NCBI GenBank assembly: GCA_949357655.1
Contig: CASHTG010000004.1
Coordinates: 372,001 to 436,000 of the forward strand
Reading direction: 5' to 3'
From: Parascedosporium putredinis
Lineage: Eukaryota > Ascomycota > Sordariomycetes > Microascales > Microascaceae
Length of the DNA stretch: 64,000 nt
The position numbers and the translations under genes are program-made. Position 1 is the first letter of the stretch. Each line of letters opens with the position of its first letter. The notes under the pieces are model-generated. The model was not told where the DNA came from, did no database searches, and was given only the letters and a program-made list of their open reading frames with translations. Positions 12,301 through 26,584 of this stretch are shown piece by piece.

Positions 12301-13587
12301 ACGGGCGAATCTTGGGAGAATGCCACAGAGGCGGGAAGGGAGTGAGAAGAAGGAGGTGATGAGGTGGACAGGCGCACGGCAACAGTTACGGGCGGCCAAG
12401 GATAGGCAAGCTGGTGCTAGCTTGCGGGAATGAGGGTTTGTTTTTTTTTCATTTTGAACGGGGCACGGGTATGTGGTTCCAAGAGGGATCCATCACGCGT
12501 AGGAAATGAAAGGTCGGAGGTTACGGATGAAAAGCCAACTACGTCTCTTGTTCTACTTGTTTTTCTTCTTTTTTTCATTGTTCGATAGAAGTATATCCTA
12601 GTCTCCTCGTCCTGTAATGTAGGAGAAACAAAAAAAACAAAAAACAGACAATTTCAACTTTACCGTCCCACCCTCCAACATGACCAAGGTGAAGGAAGCA
12701 AAGCATTACAGGGACATTTACCGATGTCGGATGGATCTATCACCAAAGTAAAAGAAAGGAAGAAAAGAAAACCAGGTAGTGAGATGGGAGCGAGAGAGTA
12801 GTATAGTCATGAAGTTGATCGTGGCGGCTACAGCTACAGCTACGCGCCTTGGTCCGCAAGGAACACACGTTCGTCCTACTCCCCAGATCGATCCCGACAA
12901 CGAAATCCCGCTCTCAAGTTTTCCCGACAAGATAAGAAGAAAGAGAAAAAGAAAAGAAACTAATGTACATGAACCCTCTCCCCCGCCTTCCACCTCTTTA
13001 GTCCTATTTTCAACCAACGACCCCCGCCCCCATCTTTTTCGAGAGACTCCCTCCCCAGGGGATATAGTAAGCACGGAAAAAGAGGCAGGCCGAGAGAAGA
13101 AGACGCCCCAAATAAACGATTAGCCAGAAACCCAAAATCTAAAAACGAGCAAAAGTCGACGGGGCGAGAAAACGAGGGGGACGGAGGGAACCAGCTGAAG
13201 CAGAATGAAAATGCAGCGTGCCAGAACCAACTTGCCCTCCTCCTTCCTCCCACGAGCGTGGCTCTAGATATCACAAAGAAAAAGAAAAAGCGAGGTAGGG
13301 GATCTGGCGGGACATATATATCAAGAAACAAGAGCTAGTCGGTCTTTTCTTTTCGCCAGATATCTCGAGAATGCGCATATGGCCTTGATAAACAAGTGAC
13401 CAAAAAAGAAACAATCAAGCCAGCCAAAGTAATTTAAACCAAAAACAAGTAGAGTAAAACCCGCAATCTATGTCATCAAAGAATGCCTCCATAAGATAAT
13501 AAAAATAAAAAGAATAAAGAAAAGAGAGATAGGACAGAAGAAAATGGCGTGAATAGAAATTGTTCATATGACGAGGGTAGTGCTCTA
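12301..13587. other. Convergent 3' region, Cyp40 and RasGAP
   Basis: This holds the 3' UTRs of two genes that face each other. It is rich in poly-A, poly-T and purine tracts, with a triple CTACAG near 12830. No coding signal was found. Confidence 0.55.
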
Positions 13588-16500
13588 TTACCTCTCTTTG
13601 CCCGGCGTCCGAGTTCCGCTCGATCCTCCCGGAGCTGCATCCGGAGAATCACTGCGTCCCATTCGCATGATTCCCGACAAAATACCCCTAGTAACTCGTC
13701 CATTCCGACTAGATCGCAGGGTGCCGGACCCGGATTCGGATGCGGCGGACGCCTGCCTAGTTGAGCGACCCCTCCGCTCCCGGGGATCGATAACGTCACT
13801 ACCAGAAGAGCCGGGCGGGCGCAAGTTGTGTCCAGATAGCCCGCTGCCGCTGTTATGATAGCTTGCGGCTTCCGCGAGGTCCCATTGAGACGAGGATACC
13901 GAAGACGAGAAGACGGCAGACGCGGCCTCGAGATTGCCGCCAGAAGACGAGGAGCCCTGTGTGGCAAAGGAGGACTTCACCACGCTATCCAAGAGAGATA
14001 CATGATCAAGAGAGTCCGCAAGCTCGTCTGTGGTGATGACAGCCGACGAGGTTGTTGCGGTGGCTAGCGCATCGACGGCCGAGATGGCAAGTGCTTGTGG
14101 TGCCGCGTCCTTGGCTCTGATTGATTCCACCTGCGCAAAACACTCGTCGGCGCGCTGCTGCAGCTCTTGGCAGACATCGTTGAATATAAGCAAGTCTCCG
14201 TCAGAGCTGTCCTGGCCATCGGCCGAGGGCGGGGAGAGGCCATGTTGTGACCTGGACACCTTGGGCGAGCGGTGGGCGAGTGGATTCACGTCGACCCAGA
14301 GCCGGACCAGGCCGGCGTAGTTGCGGGACTGGTCAATCAGGTAGGGCAGTGATGGAAAGCCCTCGCGCGAGATGGCCGAGAGGCGGCCCTGGATCGTTAT
14401 GGGGGTGGAGTACGAGGCGGGCACGGGGTTAGTACCGCGCTCTGCGGGGATGGAGCATACGTTGTCGATGAACTCTTTGACGGACTGACGGTGGGAGCCC
14501 AGGAACTTGTTCATTGGTTCCATCCAAGACTCCTTTTGACCAAACGTAGTTAGATTGGCCAGGGCTTGAAGAGCCTTTGCGATGAGTGTTAAGGTACGCT
14601 GCGCTCTTGGGCGGGGGTGGTCTCGAAGCAGCCCAAACAGCTTGGGGCTGAGGATGGCGGGGCAGATGAATCGAAGGAAGAGAAACCCAGAAACACTGGT
14701 GTAAGAAACGGTACGTAAGAAGTCGCCGTACCGGTCTTCTGCAACCGCACGAATGTACTTGAGGATGTGCCTTAGTTCCGGCGGCAGCCTACTGGCCGAC
14801 GCGGCGATGCAGTTCCACACCTCGGTGGTGAGCTGAATGAGCTGGGACCAGTGGTGCTGCAGGATATCGCCTTCCTGGAGTCGACTGGGGTCCACCTCAC
14901 AGTCGGGGTTGATCTCGTTGATCTCGAAGATCTTGTCTAGCAGCACGTCCTCGAGATACTCCTTGCCGAGGCGGCGCATATGGAACTCGAGTGACTGCGT
15001 GAGAAGCGAGTTCCCCGGAAGAGCAGATTTGCCTCACCCGTCAATGACTTGCTCATATCACGCACGATTTGCTCCCGGTCGCTAGCTGAATCCAGCGATT
15101 CGCTCGACCGTAGCCGCTTGCTGAACCTGTACGACTTGATGGATGCCTGGTTGCCGATACCGTCAATCTCGTCCTCCACGAGGGCCATCAGCCAGTCTCC
15201 CGCCATCCCGGACACCTGAAAGATGTTGAGAAATAGTTCAGATAGTCGTCGGAGATGGTGGGGCATTACGCTCGCGATTTGGGATGTGAGGGCCGACGGA
15301 AAGCGGTGCAGTAGCTCAGAGAGAGGCTGGTATTCTTTGGAAAGGAGCACAACGAGCTCTTCATGATGGATCTTGACAAACATGGTGCCAATCGTCTGCT
15401 GCCTGTCATCGAGGATGGGAAGCCACTCTTCGTGGTCCTTGCCGCGATCCAGGTCGTCCACCGGTATATACACCGCGCCGCACACGACTTCGGTCAAATT
15501 GCCAGTCTTGGGCAACCCGAGTGAAGCCTGCAGCTGGTGCGTAACGCTCTCCATGTTACCCTCGACTTTCTTCAAGACGACGGAAACGTAGGGGAAGCTT
15601 GGGGGCAAATCGTAGAATTCACAATCCTCTCGCCAAAAAGGGTTTTTGGTCTGCGTCTTGGTGGTTGTCCGGGCCCGCACCTCGCCATCCATAATCACCT
15701 CGGCTAGGTAGTTGCCCATGAGGTTTTCTTGAGGTTCCACCCTCTGCAAGGGGCCAAAATCGACATTTCCCGGCTTGGGTCGCATCTTGGCCTCGGTTAA
15801 GCGCAGGCTCAGGGACTTCTCGATGCGAAAGATGCCTTGCGCGTCATGGGAGCTCAGGTCCAGTACTTCCGAAACACCCTCCTTGCTCGCAGGGTCTAGC
15901 CGGTAGATGTCGGCTACGGTAAAGGCGCGGAGAAGCACGAACCAAACTTCGAAGTGGACCCTCGTATCGAGCGCCACATACACTGGTCGGAAGATGGAGA
16001 GTTGGGTAGAGGTGGAGGAATAGATGGGGAAGATGGCGATGCAGTATTCCTCATCCAGGACGGTGCGATCTAACTTTTGGACGGCACAGCGAGAGAGCTG
16101 AGACAGTTCTATCACGGATAGAATGGAGCTATCCGTCTCGGTCAGGAGCTTGAGCTCGCCATTGTCCTGCAAGATGCAGGAAACTCTCCTCCACGAGGTT
16201 GCAGGAGACCTCAGATCTCTGGTAGAAGGGCGCTTGACAATGGCCCGTGGTGAAGTGGCGAGACCCTTGTCCCAGAGCATGACTTTGCCCACCTTGATGA
16301 TACTAGCGCTTTTGGACGGTCCGTTCGAGGAGGTACGCCGCCTGAGATCCGGTCGTGATGGGTTGGCAGGGCTCGTGGGCTTGCTGCTGGCTGGGAGGCC
16401 GCCCACAGGCCGCAACTGCTGCCAACAAAGTAAAGCGGCAAGCCAGAGATCCATCTCTTCCTGAACCGATGGCTTGATGACAAGATCCACAGGGGGCATT

Positions 16501-17674
16501 GAAGTCATGATTTCTAAACAGTCAAATCGGCCGTTTTGCTGTGGGTCGAGGGGCCGGATACGGCAGCCGCGGAGATCATTTATGAGCGGCATGTGGAACG
16601 GGCCGTCAAGACCCGAGTCCAACATGAGGGTTCCCTTCTCTTCCTCGATGTAGGCCATGCCTGATTTCCATGGCGCCGAAGGCTCGAGCCTATATTCGAC
16701 ATCGCCCCTCATACGTCCACACAAGTTCTTCATAAGTTGTAGAATCTTGTTGGCATCTTCGGTAGGTATGGGAAGAGGGAGCGAGTCGACGGACGGGGGC
16801 GGCGAGATAAGCGGGGAGGTAGGGCGCGATGATTGGCGCTTGATGAGTCTGCGGGCGGATAGTTTTTTCCTTGACCTGAACCTTGAAAGACGAATCCAGG
16901 TCGAGTTGCTGCGACGCTTGGCGGTTCGCAACTATGGAGGGGAAGCCGAGGGATTCCAAGGCCGCAGGGTTTCGTAGGTCGTCGAGATGCTGCGAGCCGG
17001 CAGACGAGAATGATCCGATTCTCCTGCGGTGGTCAGTGGCACCCATGGAGCTGGCGGACGGCCCTCTGACGGTAGCGGCTTCCATGGTGTAAGTCCTCTG
17101 TCGAGGGGGAGTCGTGGTGCCGGCGGGCTCGAGGAGAGGGTGGTGCTACCGCCGGCGGCGCCAGCTGCGCTAGAATCCTCGGCTCCGTCAAAGGTGTCGT
17201 TGAAGACCATCCCCTGGCGTCTGGCTGGCCCTCCGGGTATAGACCTCGGAGACGCTTGAGGGGAGTTTGTGGCAAGGCCTGGGCGCGGCCTGTGTATCGT
17301 AACAGCCGGCTCCGCGAGAGTGGGGCTGGACACGGGACCAGGAAACTGGGAACCGTGATGCTGGGTAATTTCGGCGTGGCTCGAAAAGTCTAGAGGTTCG
17401 GGCGTCACAGCCCTAATAGTGGCTTGGGTATTAGTTGTAGTCCTGCTTGAGGCCGATCGCGAACTCGAGGCGGACACCTTGGACATGTCCATGGGTCGCG
17501 ACCGAGGTGATTTGGGGGTAGAGCGTCGGGGGACGTAGCGGCGGGTTGCGACCAATCGAGAACTACTACGGAATCTTCCGATGCGTGCGTCGGGTTACGG
17601 GAAATTCGTCCATCGATTCCCATAGGCAACATGTTCATCCCATTGTCTCCGGCCGCATCCGGACCGACCCGCAT
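13588..17674 (-). CDS. BUD2: RasGAP of the BUD2/CLA2 type
   Basis: This is a GTPase-activating protein for a Ras-family GTPase; in yeast Bud2 acts on Rsr1/Bud1 in polarity choice. It is about 1,320-1,360 residues. The order is a disordered Ser/Pro-rich N terminus, a PH-like region (WLAALLCWQQLRPVG), a C2-like region (KTQTKNPFWREDCEFYDLP), then the RasGAP domain with LLFRG, whose arginine aligns with the catalytic finger, and FLFLRFICPAILSPKLFGLL, followed by a Ser-rich tail. No intron is evident. Three indels are inferred: near 17060, near 16915 and near 15013. The last falls immediately after LLFRG; the downstream frame resumes with LLTQSLEFHMRRLGKEYLED. The start is uncertain: I use the ATG at 17674, which needs one more frame change near 17550; the first ATG in the main frame is near 17490. 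It converges on Cyp40. Confidence 0.85.
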
Positions 17675-20600
17675 CTAGATGCTTTCAGCGAGGGCCGCGG
17701 TAGGACAATCTCAAAAGCACCAATTGCCTAGACGAGTTACGGGAAGCCTCTGCGTTCCGTCGTGGAGCCAAGCAACTACCACGAGTTAATGTAACGACGG
17801 ATTGGTAGCAACAGGCCCGCGGTAGGTGGGACTCAGGGGCGTCGGCGAGACACCGAGATGGTGAGCGGAGCGGGGGCCAGAGTGAAGAAGGCCGGGGCGA
17901 GAAGTCAGGGGCGCTCGGCGCTCGTACGAACACGGGATTAAAAACGTATGTAGGACTCGAGTATGCGCCGGGTCCTTGATTAGTGGTGGTAGTGTCTGAT
18001 TCACACTATCGGAAGCCCATCACAGGACACAACGTGATTCAACGCAGCAGTTGAAATCCGGCCCAGAGAAACAACGGCCCGGCAAGTGTCGCGCGGCAAG
18101 AGCAGCAAGGTTGGTGATTAGAGGCCAAATTGGTGGGACTGGTCGAGAAGGGTTCGGAGGGTTGCCCACGTCAAATCACTAGAGAAAAAACCTGTGGACT
18201 CGTGGTGAGGGCGAGAGGTGACGAGGGATCGAACCGAGCCACGAGGTCAAGGGACAAATGGGCGGGTGGCCAAGGGGAGAATTGCTTCTCACAAACGGCG
18301 GTTGTCAGCGTAATAAACTCAGAATATCCAGTCGAGCAATGTCGAAAATGTCCATTTCAAAACTGCCGAGACCGAACTTGAACAAGGTGCAGCAGCGATC
18401 GGTTGAGTGTTGGTTTCGGAGTCGGTTGAAGTCACGACATGGGACGTCGAGTGCGAGCGGTGGGCGACAAGAGACAAAAAGAAAAAGAAAAAGGGTTTCG
18501 TACAAGTGCCGGTACCGAAGAGATGTCTCCTGTCTCGTAAGGTAGGTTGAGGTCGGGCAGAAGCGGTGATTGAAGTTTCGGGGGTGGTGATCCAAGGAAA
18601 CAAAAAGAGTTTGCGGAGAGAAGATTTGAGGGTAAGCCCAGATGGAGTGAATTGAAGGTGGTGAGTTTCTGAGAGGTGAATCGGAGCAGCATTTGAAGTG
18701 TGCGGGAAGGAGACGACCACGCCAAAAGGAACAGAACACCCTAGGAATGTTCAGCGCAGGTACTCTCTCTTCCCCGGCCCAGCAACAAGCCACGCCGGGC
18801 CTGGAGGACCACACCTGACGAACTGGACCAAGGTGACAACGCGTCCACTGTAACTATAGAGTGCGCCATAATAGTGTTACGACTTTGCGCACATGTACTC
18901 GGTCAAACGACGCCCATAACGATGACTCCACCATTCGTCTATTGAGACTGGAGCCCTGAGCGGCGGCGCGCGCTGGACTGGGGGTACATTGAAATTTCAC
19001 TGATCCCAGGGTTGTTTCCCTTGCAAAACAGAGAGCACTAGGGAAGGGGTGGAAAGATCAATGGATGCGTAAGTGGAGGCGAGGTGAGAGGTGAGGGGAG
19101 GGAAGAGGAAGGAGGGAGGGAGAAGGGGGGCGTGGAGTGGGGGCGGGGGTGGAGGGAGGAAGCCGCTAGTGACTTTCCTATGTGGCCAGGGGACGATCAG
19201 GACAGAAGGAGCAAGTGCCCCTGCTCCTCGAGGATAACCAGTGAAAACGACGATCGAGTGCCCAAATGCTCTGAGCAGTGATGGGGAAGCAAGCCCCCAG
19301 TTCCATTCCTAGCCACTTTCAGCCCCCTTGGACGTTGACACTCTGGTGGTTTGGAGTCAAATGCTACCAGTCACTTGTGCCCGGACTTCCAAAACCACTG
19401 GCTGAGTATTCTGGTCTCTTGACAATGTCTAGAGAAGCGAGTCGCAGCTGTCTGCTCACAAGGCTTGTCGCCGTTTTGCCGGGGTCTTTTGGGGAAGGGG
19501 AAAAGCCTGGTCATATCGGCAGGCTGCGGTACCAGATTGGTTCCCTCGTCCCGCCCTTTGTTTTTTCAGATGCAAATGGAAAGAGGGCGGAGGGCAGCCC
19601 TGATCGGTAGAACATACGGCTGGGTGTTCCTTACATGTCGGCACCGGAGACCGAGAGATGGGCATACTATATTCGTCGGGACATTCTCAGCTCGACAAAA
19701 GGAAGGGGCGGGCGGGTTGCAGGAAGCCGAGATCGCAGATGCCGATTGCTTTTTCTTTTTCTTTTGTCTTGTTTCCCTTGCCTCTCGCCAAACAGAGGAA
19801 GGAATGATAATCGACGACAGGCACAAGCCAAGCCGGATCAGCTCCTCAACAATGTGCGATTAGATCGAGTCGGGACACATGGCTCCATCAAGAAATCATT
19901 TCTCAGCTACTCCTGGTAACAATTTCTTCTTTTTCCCTTTGTCTTTTCCTTATTATTTTTTTCTTTTTGTATCCGCACCCCCATAATGCAACCTTCCTTC
20001 TCCACTTGAGATATTCTTCATCAATCTCCACCACTCGTTGCATCATTGCAGCTGTCTTGTCTTTTCGGCTACGGAGAGGACATCTTCACAAGGGATCAAG
20101 GTCCATCTTGGAGAGATCAAGACCCGGCCCGGTTCAGGCTCTACCTTTTCCGCCCGACCTATTCTTTTTCCCCCTCTCTTTCTATCTTATGCTTCCAACA
20201 TCTTCTTTGAAGTTGAGAATGGACTGGAGAGGGAGACTCTGCTCTGGGTCTGACCCACCCACATCCCTCAAAGCTCTACACCACATTCGACAATACTAAC
20301 CTCCTTGAACGCCATGAATCGAGCACCCAAAGTGATCAATTGAGAATCAAATGCCCCGAGGACCTAAGCGGACAGATGAATTTTCTATCTTCTCGTCTTG
20401 ACTCCCCATGTAATACTCAGTCTTCTCATCGATCAAGCCAGAAAGAGCACAAGCAAGCAACAAGAGAGGACCAATGGCCCCCACCGTTCGGTTGCATCTT
20501 GATTCCTAATCGGGCCATGTACAAAAAGCGGCTAAAATTTCACCAGTCCTTCCCACCCAGTCTACACTAAAATACTGAACGAGGTCAGACGAGACAACCA

Positions 20601-23600
20601 TCCGTGCAGGCTCAAAAACCTCGTAGCTTCAGGAACCTCATCAAGATAGTACCGTCCGTCCGTCTTTGTCCAAGGTGGATTTCTTCCACTTCCCAACTTG
20701 TCAATGTATGTATTATTACGGCTTGCACACAGCCGGATACTTCTAATGTGCTGTATCGGAAGATGGGATTAGGCACATCCATAGATCTTATGTGCCCAAT
20801 GGGGAAATTCCCTTGGTTGGCGGAAACCCCCAGCTCGACAAACAGAGCACGAGAGCAGCGCTGGCGGAAGAGGGTCTTGGCAAGCGAGTAATTACTCCAT
20901 ATTAACTTTAAGCCAGGGATGCAAAGATGACTGGCGGACTCTACCAGGGTCGAGAGCTGCTTGTTCTTGCGGGGAAAACCTGGACGACCCCATCAGCAAA
21001 CCCCTGCTGGGCGTGGCCAGGGGGTCGGGGTCCACAGCACCAAGGAGCCTAGGCCACATCGAGCACCAGAGGAAGCTCAGTGGCACCAAGGAAGCCTCAC
21101 GCTTTGCAGGCGATTCGGAGAAGCTAACATTGGCAATCTCCCTACTTTACCTCTCAGATCCCAGGTCATCAAAACATTCGAATTTCAAGATGAGCATTCG
21201 GGGATTACTTTGTAATACTTGTCGTACATGCATCGCTTCCAGAACCCTTGCCCTCCACCCCGAGGCAAAGAAGGAAAGTGATAAGGCAGACTTGGTCAAG
21301 GAACTCTATTCCGCCTCGATTCCTTCAATGGGGTCTTGAGTGGAGAAAGGGATCGGCGATTTCCTTTTTCGTCCCATGTCGGGTCTCGGGTCTCGGAGTC
21401 GACGAGAGATTATCATTCCTTCCAAACACCGCCGGTGCGAGTGACATCTCGTCGAGTTGGAGTTGATACCTGTTTTATAGTGTATACTGCTAGTATGCTA
21501 TATTGTTGAGAGGGGGTGTCAAACCCCTTGCTGTTTAGCTCCTCCGCGTTCGCCATCGCCCGTTTGTCAATTGCTATCACCGAACCCTCCGGGGTATACA
21601 TGTCAACAGTGACAATGGAGCGAGCGAGCCAGGCAGCGGGACTGCCTCCCGCCTCCCGCCTCTCAACTACCCCCTACCGCGAGCCAAGTTTAGCCTGGTG
21701 ATGCGCCCCTTGATCCCCTGCCAGGCTCACAAGTTCTTCCATTACCCTGTTTTGGCGCAAACGCAAGGCAAAGACGAGGCTCCTACTTGTAGCTCTCACG
21801 CGCCAAACGCCACACAGGAGATTTTAGGTGCCTGTTCCTATCAGCAGGCCGAGGTATCGACAAGTGCCGCCTCGATTGATCGGATGCTGGGCCCGGAGAA
21901 CGCCGTCGGAGGTGGGGGAGGGCGAGACAGCGAGGTTGAACCTAAAAGCTGACGGGTGTTCATCATAAAGTGGCCCACTCCCACTAATAGATCCACCACA
22001 ACCGGTAGGAGGGCCAGAGGGATCGAGGGACAGCAAGGCTTGGAAGGGTATGGAAAGCTAGTGAGAGACAAAAAATCAAGGCAGGCAAGGAGAAGGGGAA
22101 GGAAAAGTGCCACCAAGGCGGCGTTTGCCTTTGGCGCTTATCCGTGGTGCTGGTGGAGGAAAGGGCAACCTTTTACCACAACGGGTTCCCTCCAGGAGCA
22201 GATGACGTTGATGGGCAACGTCTCCGCGGCCTCGCCTCGCCGTGGGAGGTTGTGCTTTTCTTCCTGTTCAAGACTTGCTCTATGCTAGATTTGTACAAGA
22301 CCACCCGCCTCACCTCAAGGCCTAGTGAGAGCCAGGCCAGAGTCAGGTCCGTGGACAATCCTCCACTTTGGCCGTGCCGTGCGCGACGTTATCGGCTAGG
22401 CGCTGTCAGAGCTCTCCTCCTTGTGTGTACCTTGTGCTCTTGTTTCGCTTTCGTTTGCCATCTCTTTGCCCAGGGCATGGCCCGCACGATGGGCGAAACA
22501 AAAAACCACGAAGGCAACCATCAGCGCACGTCCTCTCACAAGTTTGGCGAACAGACTCGGGGATGAGGGCATCCAGGCCAAGCTTGGTGCAAATCAGGCA
22601 AAGGCGGAGGAGGCACTGTTATTGTTTTGTCCTTTCTCGTCTGTTCACGGATCATTTAACTTGGTGTCGTGTTTCGACGATCTCATATCCCACGCCTCAC
22701 TTTGCCGGCCACGCAGTCCGGGCCGCCCAAACTCTTCGAACCGCTCACGGAGCCTAAGGCTAGCGGGGAAGAAGCTGTTCAAGGACCAGGGCGGAGGTTA
22801 TCTCCCCCTTTCAATACAACGCTGCAAGCAATTGAAAATGCTGCCCATGTGACAGAGGGAGTCTGGAGCGACGTCCATGGAAGGAAACAACCCTGGTTTC
22901 CCTTCCCTGTTAATTTTTTTTTCTCATCTGAACAATGAGGTATGTGGAGATTGAATCCAGGCGATCATTCAGTGGGAGGCGACCTCGGTAAGGCGAGTCA
23001 CACACCTAGGCAACACGACACAGGCGCAAATGACACCTATCAAAGTCGCAACTACACTACGCCAACGTCGAAGAACATGATGGATCAATGATGGCCCAAA
23101 AGGAACATTGAATGCCAGTGCTGAATAATGAGACCAGGGACTATGTGAGCGGGAGAGAGGATTCCAGACCAGGTCATAATACGGCTACTAATAATACTCC
23201 GATGCCACATTTCAGGCCGTATGCAAAAATCGGCCAGCAAACAAATTGATGAGATGCAGGCATCATGAGATTGCGCCGCGCGGACTCTAGGCTTCTTTGA
23301 GCCCCGGAACCACCAATGCTTGGCTTGGCTGCCTCGACTGCTTTCATGTCAAAACATTCCAGTGAAACGAGAAAAACACACACAAACGACGGGCCTGGAC
23401 TCGATGTGGCTTCATTCCTTTTGCACGACGTCAAGCTGAAGCCCTCGAACCTGTCTTCTTTGTTCTTTGTTCTTGATAGTTATTTTTGAACTTTTATTCT
23501 TTTTTACTTTTCCTGTTTAACCTTTTTTGATAAAAATAAATTATAAAAAGGGCAAAAGGGGTCCCGTTGCCGTCCCTGCAGGAAGGAAAATGCACGTTCC

Positions 23601-26584
23601 CACCATCAGCGAGGCCAGTTTTTGTTTTTGGGTTCCTTTCTGGGCCCTTTTTTGTTCTTTCTCGAAGAATCGGTTCAAACGCGGCTATGCGAGATGATGT
23701 GTCCAAACCTCCCAACGACGGGTCCGCGACATTACGTTTAATTTCAGCGTAGCCCTGTTCGACCAGCACTAGACACCTCGTGTCATGTGTTGAAAATGAT
23801 GTGTGTCTTTTTTTTCTTTTCTTCGACGCAGCATCGCCGTCGACAAGTCATCGGAGGGTTACCAAGATGGACGGTCGTCGTGTTGGCTTGGTTGGAGAAA
23901 TAATCCATGGTTCTACTAGTCTTCCACGTTGCCCTTTCTGTTTAGAGCTCGTTTGGGTCCGCGTGGCTGAGGAGAGTAAAAGGGGGATGACCCGGTAAAT
24001 AATAATACCAGAACCAAAAGAATGTGCGCGTTGGAACGAGGGCGAGGAAAAACTCTCCGAGCTCCGAGATGGGCATAGGGAGCGACATCGACGTCGGTGC
24101 ATCTCCCGTGGTTTTTTCCCCTTCTTAGGTTCACCTCAACTCCCTTTGGCCATGTGGCCCGTGACGATCACAGGATGCTAAAGCCAGGACCGCCCACCGG
24201 AGACAAGGACAGAAGAAGCGGGAGACGATGTTGTGTAAGAAAAGGAAGAGAAAAATCAAATTACCGCTCAGCTCGAAAATTCTCGAAACGCCTCCAGCCC
24301 CAGATCCCCACCACCTTTCAGTCTCACGGCCTACGCCGGGCCCCCTTGTTCCATACCCTCCTTTTTCTTTTTTTTTCTTTTTCCCCCAATCCCGCTCTCG
24401 GCTCTCCCGTCTCCGTGTCTCCGTTCCCATTCACCCCGAATACTCCGACCACAACCCCTTACATGCTCCGCCTCCTCCCCCTCGGCACCAAAAACAGGAG
24501 AGATCTCCAAAAAGGCCACGGCTACGAAAGGATAGAAGAGCAAAGAAAAAAACTTCTCTTACTTTCTCCCCTTTTTCCTTTGTTTTCTCTCCTCCGAGCC
24601 ACTCCCCACTTAGAAACAGAAGCAAGAAGAAAAAGTATTCCCTTCGTCTTATTCTAATTTCACCGAACCTAACCAAGTTCAGGTCTCGTCTCCGGCTTGC
24701 AATCTTCCCTCTCTAAACCGGAAAAGAATTCAAAATAAGAAAAAGAAATCTTCAGATGGTAGTTGACCCCCACCGAGAAGCAACCTCTTTAATCCCACTT
24801 CTCTATTATTCCTCTCCTTCCCCGGCCGGTTACGCAAGGGAGCGGAGGGGTTCTTGACGGCACACACGTTGCATCCTCCTCGGGACGACGTCCATGACGA
24901 CATCCTTATTCGCAACTTCTCCCCAAACGGGCCCAAAGTCCTTGCTTTTTCATTCTTCCCTTGTCTAGTCTTAATCCACAAGTCAAGTAATAATGATAAT
25001 AATATAACTAGATTATCTTAAAATGAAAGTGAAGAAAAAAATTGCGGGACGGAACAGATAACAACCCTTCTCGATCCATAATATTAGCCTTCATCCCATC
25101 TTGACTCCATCCCCGTTATCAAACGAGACGGTGGCCCACATATTTTTCTTCTTCCCCACATCCCTTGGCCATGCCAGTCCCACCACGATGCTCACCTCAA
25201 CCCCCGGCCGAGGACCCATAGGCCGGGGGGCAGTTGCGCACATGCTTCAAGCATTGGGGAGGGGTTCGCGGGCTAGCAAGAGAGTGGGAAAATCTCGGCA
25301 AGTATTATGAAGGAAGAATACTTTGATGCTTCGTATCGTAAATGCTAGGATTAGAAATTTACGAGAGTTCGACGGCCTGCTTGGTTGCCGCTCTCAAGAT
25401 GCTACGAGGAACACATCGTAGCTAGGGTGTACTAAACTTGATTAACCCTCTCACCTCCATTCTCGCATCGGTTTGGCGACCGCCTCTCTCCCTGCGTGAA
25501 ATGGAGTCTGATCCAAAAGAGAGAGAGAGATGACCAAGCTAGACGCAAGATATACTAGAACAACATTACCTCTGATGCATGCCCATGACATCACACAGCT
25601 TCTCCTACGGATCTCGATGAGAACGTGCGACAGAGGGTGGACACAGAGGGTGGACACATATGTATAAAGTCAATCTCTTGGAGTTTGTCAAATTGGCTAC
25701 GGTTCCCCTAGATATGTGGGATATCATTCTCGAAAAGAGCTTCAATCAAGAGAGGAAAGAGAGAGACATTGAGACCAAGGTTACCCACGACGTGAAGTGC
25801 AAAAGAGGAGAGAAAGAAGGCTAAGAGAGGTATCAAATCTTTTGAAGGAGATAAAAGGGGAAAGAAAGGCCTGAAAGAGGATTGGAGAAACCGTCCCTCT
25901 ATCCTCCAACTATCGCTCTTAGGTTCACAAGAGGATAAATTGGATACTTTCGAGGATACAGGCAACAAGTTTAACCTTCTCAAACAGGCGCAAGGCACAA
26001 GGCCAAGAAGGAGATTTTTAAAAGAAGAAGAAAAACGAGGCTGCAGTCGGAATCGTCGGGGTCGTCGTCATCGAAAGTGAAAAAGGAGAAAGCCCAGGGA
26101 TATATAATGGGAAGAGGGCGCAAAAGGCGGTAAAAGAAAAAGACGATCCGAGAAGGTTAGCGATAAAGTAAAGCAGGAAGATAAGAAACAGGCAAAGAAA
26201 AACAAGAAGAAAGCCAGCTCAAGATCCCAACGCAGCATTTGATATATTTCATTCCTATCCCGTCCGAAACTCCGAAATCCCATTGCTTGACTCCCCTACT
26301 GTTCAAGGGAAATGTTGATCCCCAAAGAAGGCAAGCAAACCGAAAAACGAGAAAAAAAAAAAAAAAAAAGAAGCAGAAAAAAAGGTAAAGGTATTGGCAG
26401 GTCGGAGGCGGCATCCCAAGAGTTCTGCCACTCAGACATTGATCCGCCTACCGTCGTCCTCTTATTTGTCACAGCAATTCCATTTATGGCCCCTCGTTTT
26501 CTTCATAAAACTCGCCAATTCTTTTTCTTCGTCAAAGGCCTGTCTGTTGGCCTTGCTCAGTCGCACTCGACGATTCGCGCAGTC
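17675..26584. other. Long gene-poor interval (about 8.9 kb)
   Basis: I see no supported gene on either strand. Open frames of 60-190 codons occur but lack recognisable domains, GC-biased third positions or splice structure. Content is mixed unique DNA with pyrimidine tracts, an A18 run at 26352-26369 and small direct repeats (two GAGGGTGGACACA near 25630-25660). No long terminal repeats or transposase-like frames were seen. It includes the promoter of the RasGAP gene at its left end. Confidence 0.5.
26352..26369. repeat. Poly-A tract, 18 bases
   Basis: A homopolymer run lies just downstream of the unknown gene that ends at 26585 on the minus strand. It is read as poly-T in that gene's direction and may lie within its 3' UTR. 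Confidence 0.8.

Noticed and set aside
24097..24657. 186-codon open frame in the left gene desert
   Set aside because: It is dominated by pyrimidine-tract residues (Phe, Leu, Pro, Ser, Arg) and lacks any recognisable motif; the opposite strand gives equally long frames.
17675..26584. Repeat-induced point mutation (RIP) as the reason for the empty interval
   Set aside because: No repeated copies and no evident excess of TA-rich, C-to-T changed sequence; RIP also does not cause the indels seen elsewhere.
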